Assembly (NCBI GenBank): GCA_003648395.1 | Contig: QMPB01000135.1 | Coordinates: forward strand, 1 to 9,252 | Length of the DNA stretch: 9,252 nt | Source of the DNA: Bacteroidota bacterium | GTDB lineage: Bacteria; Bacteroidota; Bacteroidia; Bacteroidales; UBA1556 | Direction: 5' to 3' | Part shown: one piece after another, positions 7,722-9,252 of the stretch | How the letters are laid out: each line of letters opens with the position of its first letter | Position numbering within the stretch: position 1 is the first letter of the stretch | The notes under the pieces: generated by a model | What the model saw: only the letters and a program-made list of their open reading frames with translations | Database searches by the model: none | Told to the model about the DNA's origin: nothing | Position numbers and translations under genes: made by a program

Positions 7722-7785
7722 ACTGCTGACTGCCCACTTTTTACTTTAAACTTTAGCCTTCATACTTTAACCTTTAAAACTTTAT
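7722..7785. repeat. Degenerate heptanucleotide tandem array
   Basis: From 7722 the DNA can be cut into successive 7-mers: ACTGCTG, ACTGCCC, ACTTTTT, ACTTTAA, ACTTTAG, CCTTCAT, ACTTTAA, CCTTTAA, then one extra A and ACTTTAT (7779-7785). Seven of the nine start with ACT and the other two with CC. The register holds for eight units before a single-base slip. The array fills much of the spacer between the receptor and PLD genes and overlaps the last codons and stop of the receptor gene. Its function is unknown. It does not form an obvious hairpin. Confidence 0.6.
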
Positions 7786-9252
7786 AGCCAAAGAAGTCAT
7801 AAACCTACGTCCCATTCCGAAGAAAACTGTTGCAGAACGAGCTTCAGAGTCATTCCATGCTTGGTCGCCATAAGGGTCATTATTCTGAGCATCAGAAATA
7901 TAAGTTGCATCAAAAGCATTTAGAATAATAAATCTTAGATTAAACTTAAGTTTCTTAACTTTAAAACCATATCCAGCAAATATATCTACCAAATAATAAT
8001 TAGGAATTAGCCAACTTTGTTTTGGAGTACCATCAGGATTAAAGGCATTTTTATTATCAGAATTGTTTGGATCTAAAGAAATAGGGTCAAATTGAGAGTA
8101 GTTTCTTGCAAAATAAGTAATAGCTCCTTTTAAATAAACTCCTTTAACGGCCTTCCAAGGCAATTGCCAACGCAAGCTTTCGCGCAACTGAGTTTGTGCT
8201 GCATCACCTACATATAATCCTTTGGCAACATAGTAAACTTTGCCAACAACATCGCCTGTATTTTCGTCTGTTACTTGTGCTGAATCTGTTGACAACCATT
8301 TCCAATTACCAAGAGATACTACAGTTTCTGAAAGTAGGCCCTTAGTAATTTTATAACCAAATTCTGCTTCAACACCCAAGTGAAGAGCGTCCATTCCATT
8401 AATATTTACACTGTATGTATTATCATCAGCATCTCTAAATGTAAAAGGTCTATCAGCAGGTTTGTTTTTCCAATAAGTAGCATATGAGTTAAAATTGAAA
8501 GTAAATTTCTCATTGAAGTAACTATAACCAAGTTCACCAGCCATTATTTTCTCGTTCTTAATATCTTGATATAGCATATTATTATTATCATAAACATTCT
8601 GAAATCTAGGAGCCTTATTCAAATATCCAACATTAAAGAATATATTTTGAGTTTCGCTAAGATTATAATTAGCTCCAAGTTTTACTGTAAAACCAGGAAT
8701 ATATTTCCAATCTGTTTCGGCATATCTGGCCTCAGAACTATTAATATCATACTTTTTGCCATTAATAGTAACAGTATCGGAATAAACTGTTGTAACATTT
8801 CCGACAGGGAAAACGAAATGAGTACTATCATGATATCCAACTGCTTGTGGATAAACAACACCATCAACTACTAAATCTTTCTTTTTGAAATAATCAATAC
8901 GTTTGTAACCAGAATATGCAAAAGTAAGATTAGCAAACATTGACCAATTGCCTTCATTATATTTTAATTGTCCAAATAAACCTCCCCAACGAACATTGCC
9001 ATCATTGTGATAGAGAATCTTATCGCCTTCTGTCTTATAGTAGTTCTCTGTTGTGTAATCATTACGATGATTATACTTAGCATTATAATCGAAATACTTA
9101 TCAGCACCAAGCATATCATAAGATTCTCTATAATGCTCTCCTTTGTATGTTCTTAAATCAATACCTCCAGATAATTTTAGAGTTTTACTAATTTTATAAT
9201 CAACAGTAGAAAGCCAACCTAACCAAAAATGCTTATTAATAGAACTTCTAAG
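7774..9252 (-). CDS. TonB-dependent outer-membrane receptor, C-terminal part (5' end outside window)
   Basis: The reading frame is open to the right edge of the window, giving 492 residues. The ATG at 9114 is internal, because receptor-like sequence continues upstream of it (GGIDLRTYKGEHYRE, coded at 9124-9168). What is visible is beta-barrel: alternating polar and hydrophobic strands rich in Y, W and F, with charged loops, then a late APRFQNVYD segment as in Bacteroidota siderophore/TonB receptors. It ends in RRFMTSLAIKF with a terminal Phe, the signal read by the BAM assembly machinery. The plug domain, TonB box and any N-terminal carboxypeptidase-like domain lie outside. Such receptors import ligands such as siderophores, vitamins or glycans with TonB energy. 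The ligand here cannot be told. No susD-type gene follows, so a SusC role is not supported. The 3' end runs into the heptad array. Confidence 0.93.
   Translation of the reverse strand, partial: LRSSINKHFWLGWLSTVDYKISKTLKLSGGIDLRTYKGEHYRESYDMLGADKYFDYNAKYNHRNDYTTENYYKTEGDKILYHNDGNVRWGGLFGQLKYNEGNWSMFANLTFAYSGYKRIDYFKKKDLVVDGVVYPQAVGYHDSTHFVFPVGNVTTVYSDTVTINGKKYDINSSEARYAETDWKYIPGFTVKLGANYNLSETQNIFFNVGYLNKAPRFQNVYDNNNMLYQDIKNEKIMAGELGYSYFNEKFTFNFNSYATYWKNKPADRPFTFRDADDNTYSVNINGMDALHLGVEAEFGYKITKGLLSETVVSLGNWKWLSTDSAQVTDENTGDVVGKVYYVAKGLYVGDAAQTQLRESLRWQLPWKAVKGVYLKGAITYFARNYSQFDPISLDPNNSDNKNAFNPDGTPKQSWLIPNYYLVDIFAGYGFKVKKLKFNLRFIILNAFDATYISDAQNNDPYGDQAWNDSEARSATVFFGMGRRFMTSLAIKF

Noticed and set aside
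8647..8874. Small open frames on both strands within the receptor gene
   Set aside because: The long receptor frame is continuous and family-like across the region.
9112..9114. ATG at 9114 as the true start of the receptor gene
   Set aside because: The same frame stays open to 9252 and encodes typical receptor sequence. No signal peptide follows the ATG.
1..9252. CRISPR array, transposon, prophage, tRNA or rRNA
   Set aside because: No spaced direct repeats of CRISPR type, transposase-like frames, terminal repeats with target duplications, or RNA-gene signatures were seen.

Overview
The window is AT-rich (roughly one third G+C by eye) and comes from a member of the Bacteroidota, most likely class Bacteroidia or Flavobacteriia. 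Four signs support this. Two predicted exported proteins end in type IX secretion (T9SS) type A sorting domains with a YPNPS motif. TAnnTTTG-type -7 promoter boxes occur. Start codons lack Shine-Dalgarno sequences and sit behind A/T-rich leaders. A TonB-dependent receptor with a typical Bacteroidota barrel is present.

Layout: a strong hairpin terminator (1-32) closes a transcription unit lying outside the window. After about 215 bases with no visible gene comes mfd (262-3648, +), encoding the transcription-repair coupling factor. It is complete, and its promoter box lies almost on its start codon. The other three genes are on the minus strand and converge on mfd. In transcription order they are: the C-terminal part of a TonB-dependent outer-membrane receptor, cut by the right edge (7774-9252); a secreted two-HKD phospholipase D-superfamily protein with OB-like and fibronectin-like modules and a T9SS tail (5457-7679); and a secreted Asp-box (BNR) beta-propeller protein with a T9SS tail (3659-5230). 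The receptor and PLD genes are 97 bases apart with no recognisable promoter between them, so they may be co-transcribed. A good terminator (5291-5321) and a separate -7 box (5255-5262) make the propeller gene its own unit. Its stop codon lies only 10 bases from the mfd stop.

The non-coding DNA holds the less ordinary material: a degenerate heptanucleotide array that runs into the receptor's stop codon (7722-7785), a 70-base imperfect inverted repeat behind the PLD gene (5356-5425), and an 11-base inverted repeat whose right arm covers the mfd promoter box (197-256).

Functionally the window joins one housekeeping DNA-repair gene with cell-envelope and secretion genes. The two T9SS cargos probably act at or outside the cell surface, and the receptor imports an unknown ligand. 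I see no CRISPR array, transposase, tRNA, rRNA, phage gene or obvious defence system, and I cannot support a claim of a new multi-gene system here.
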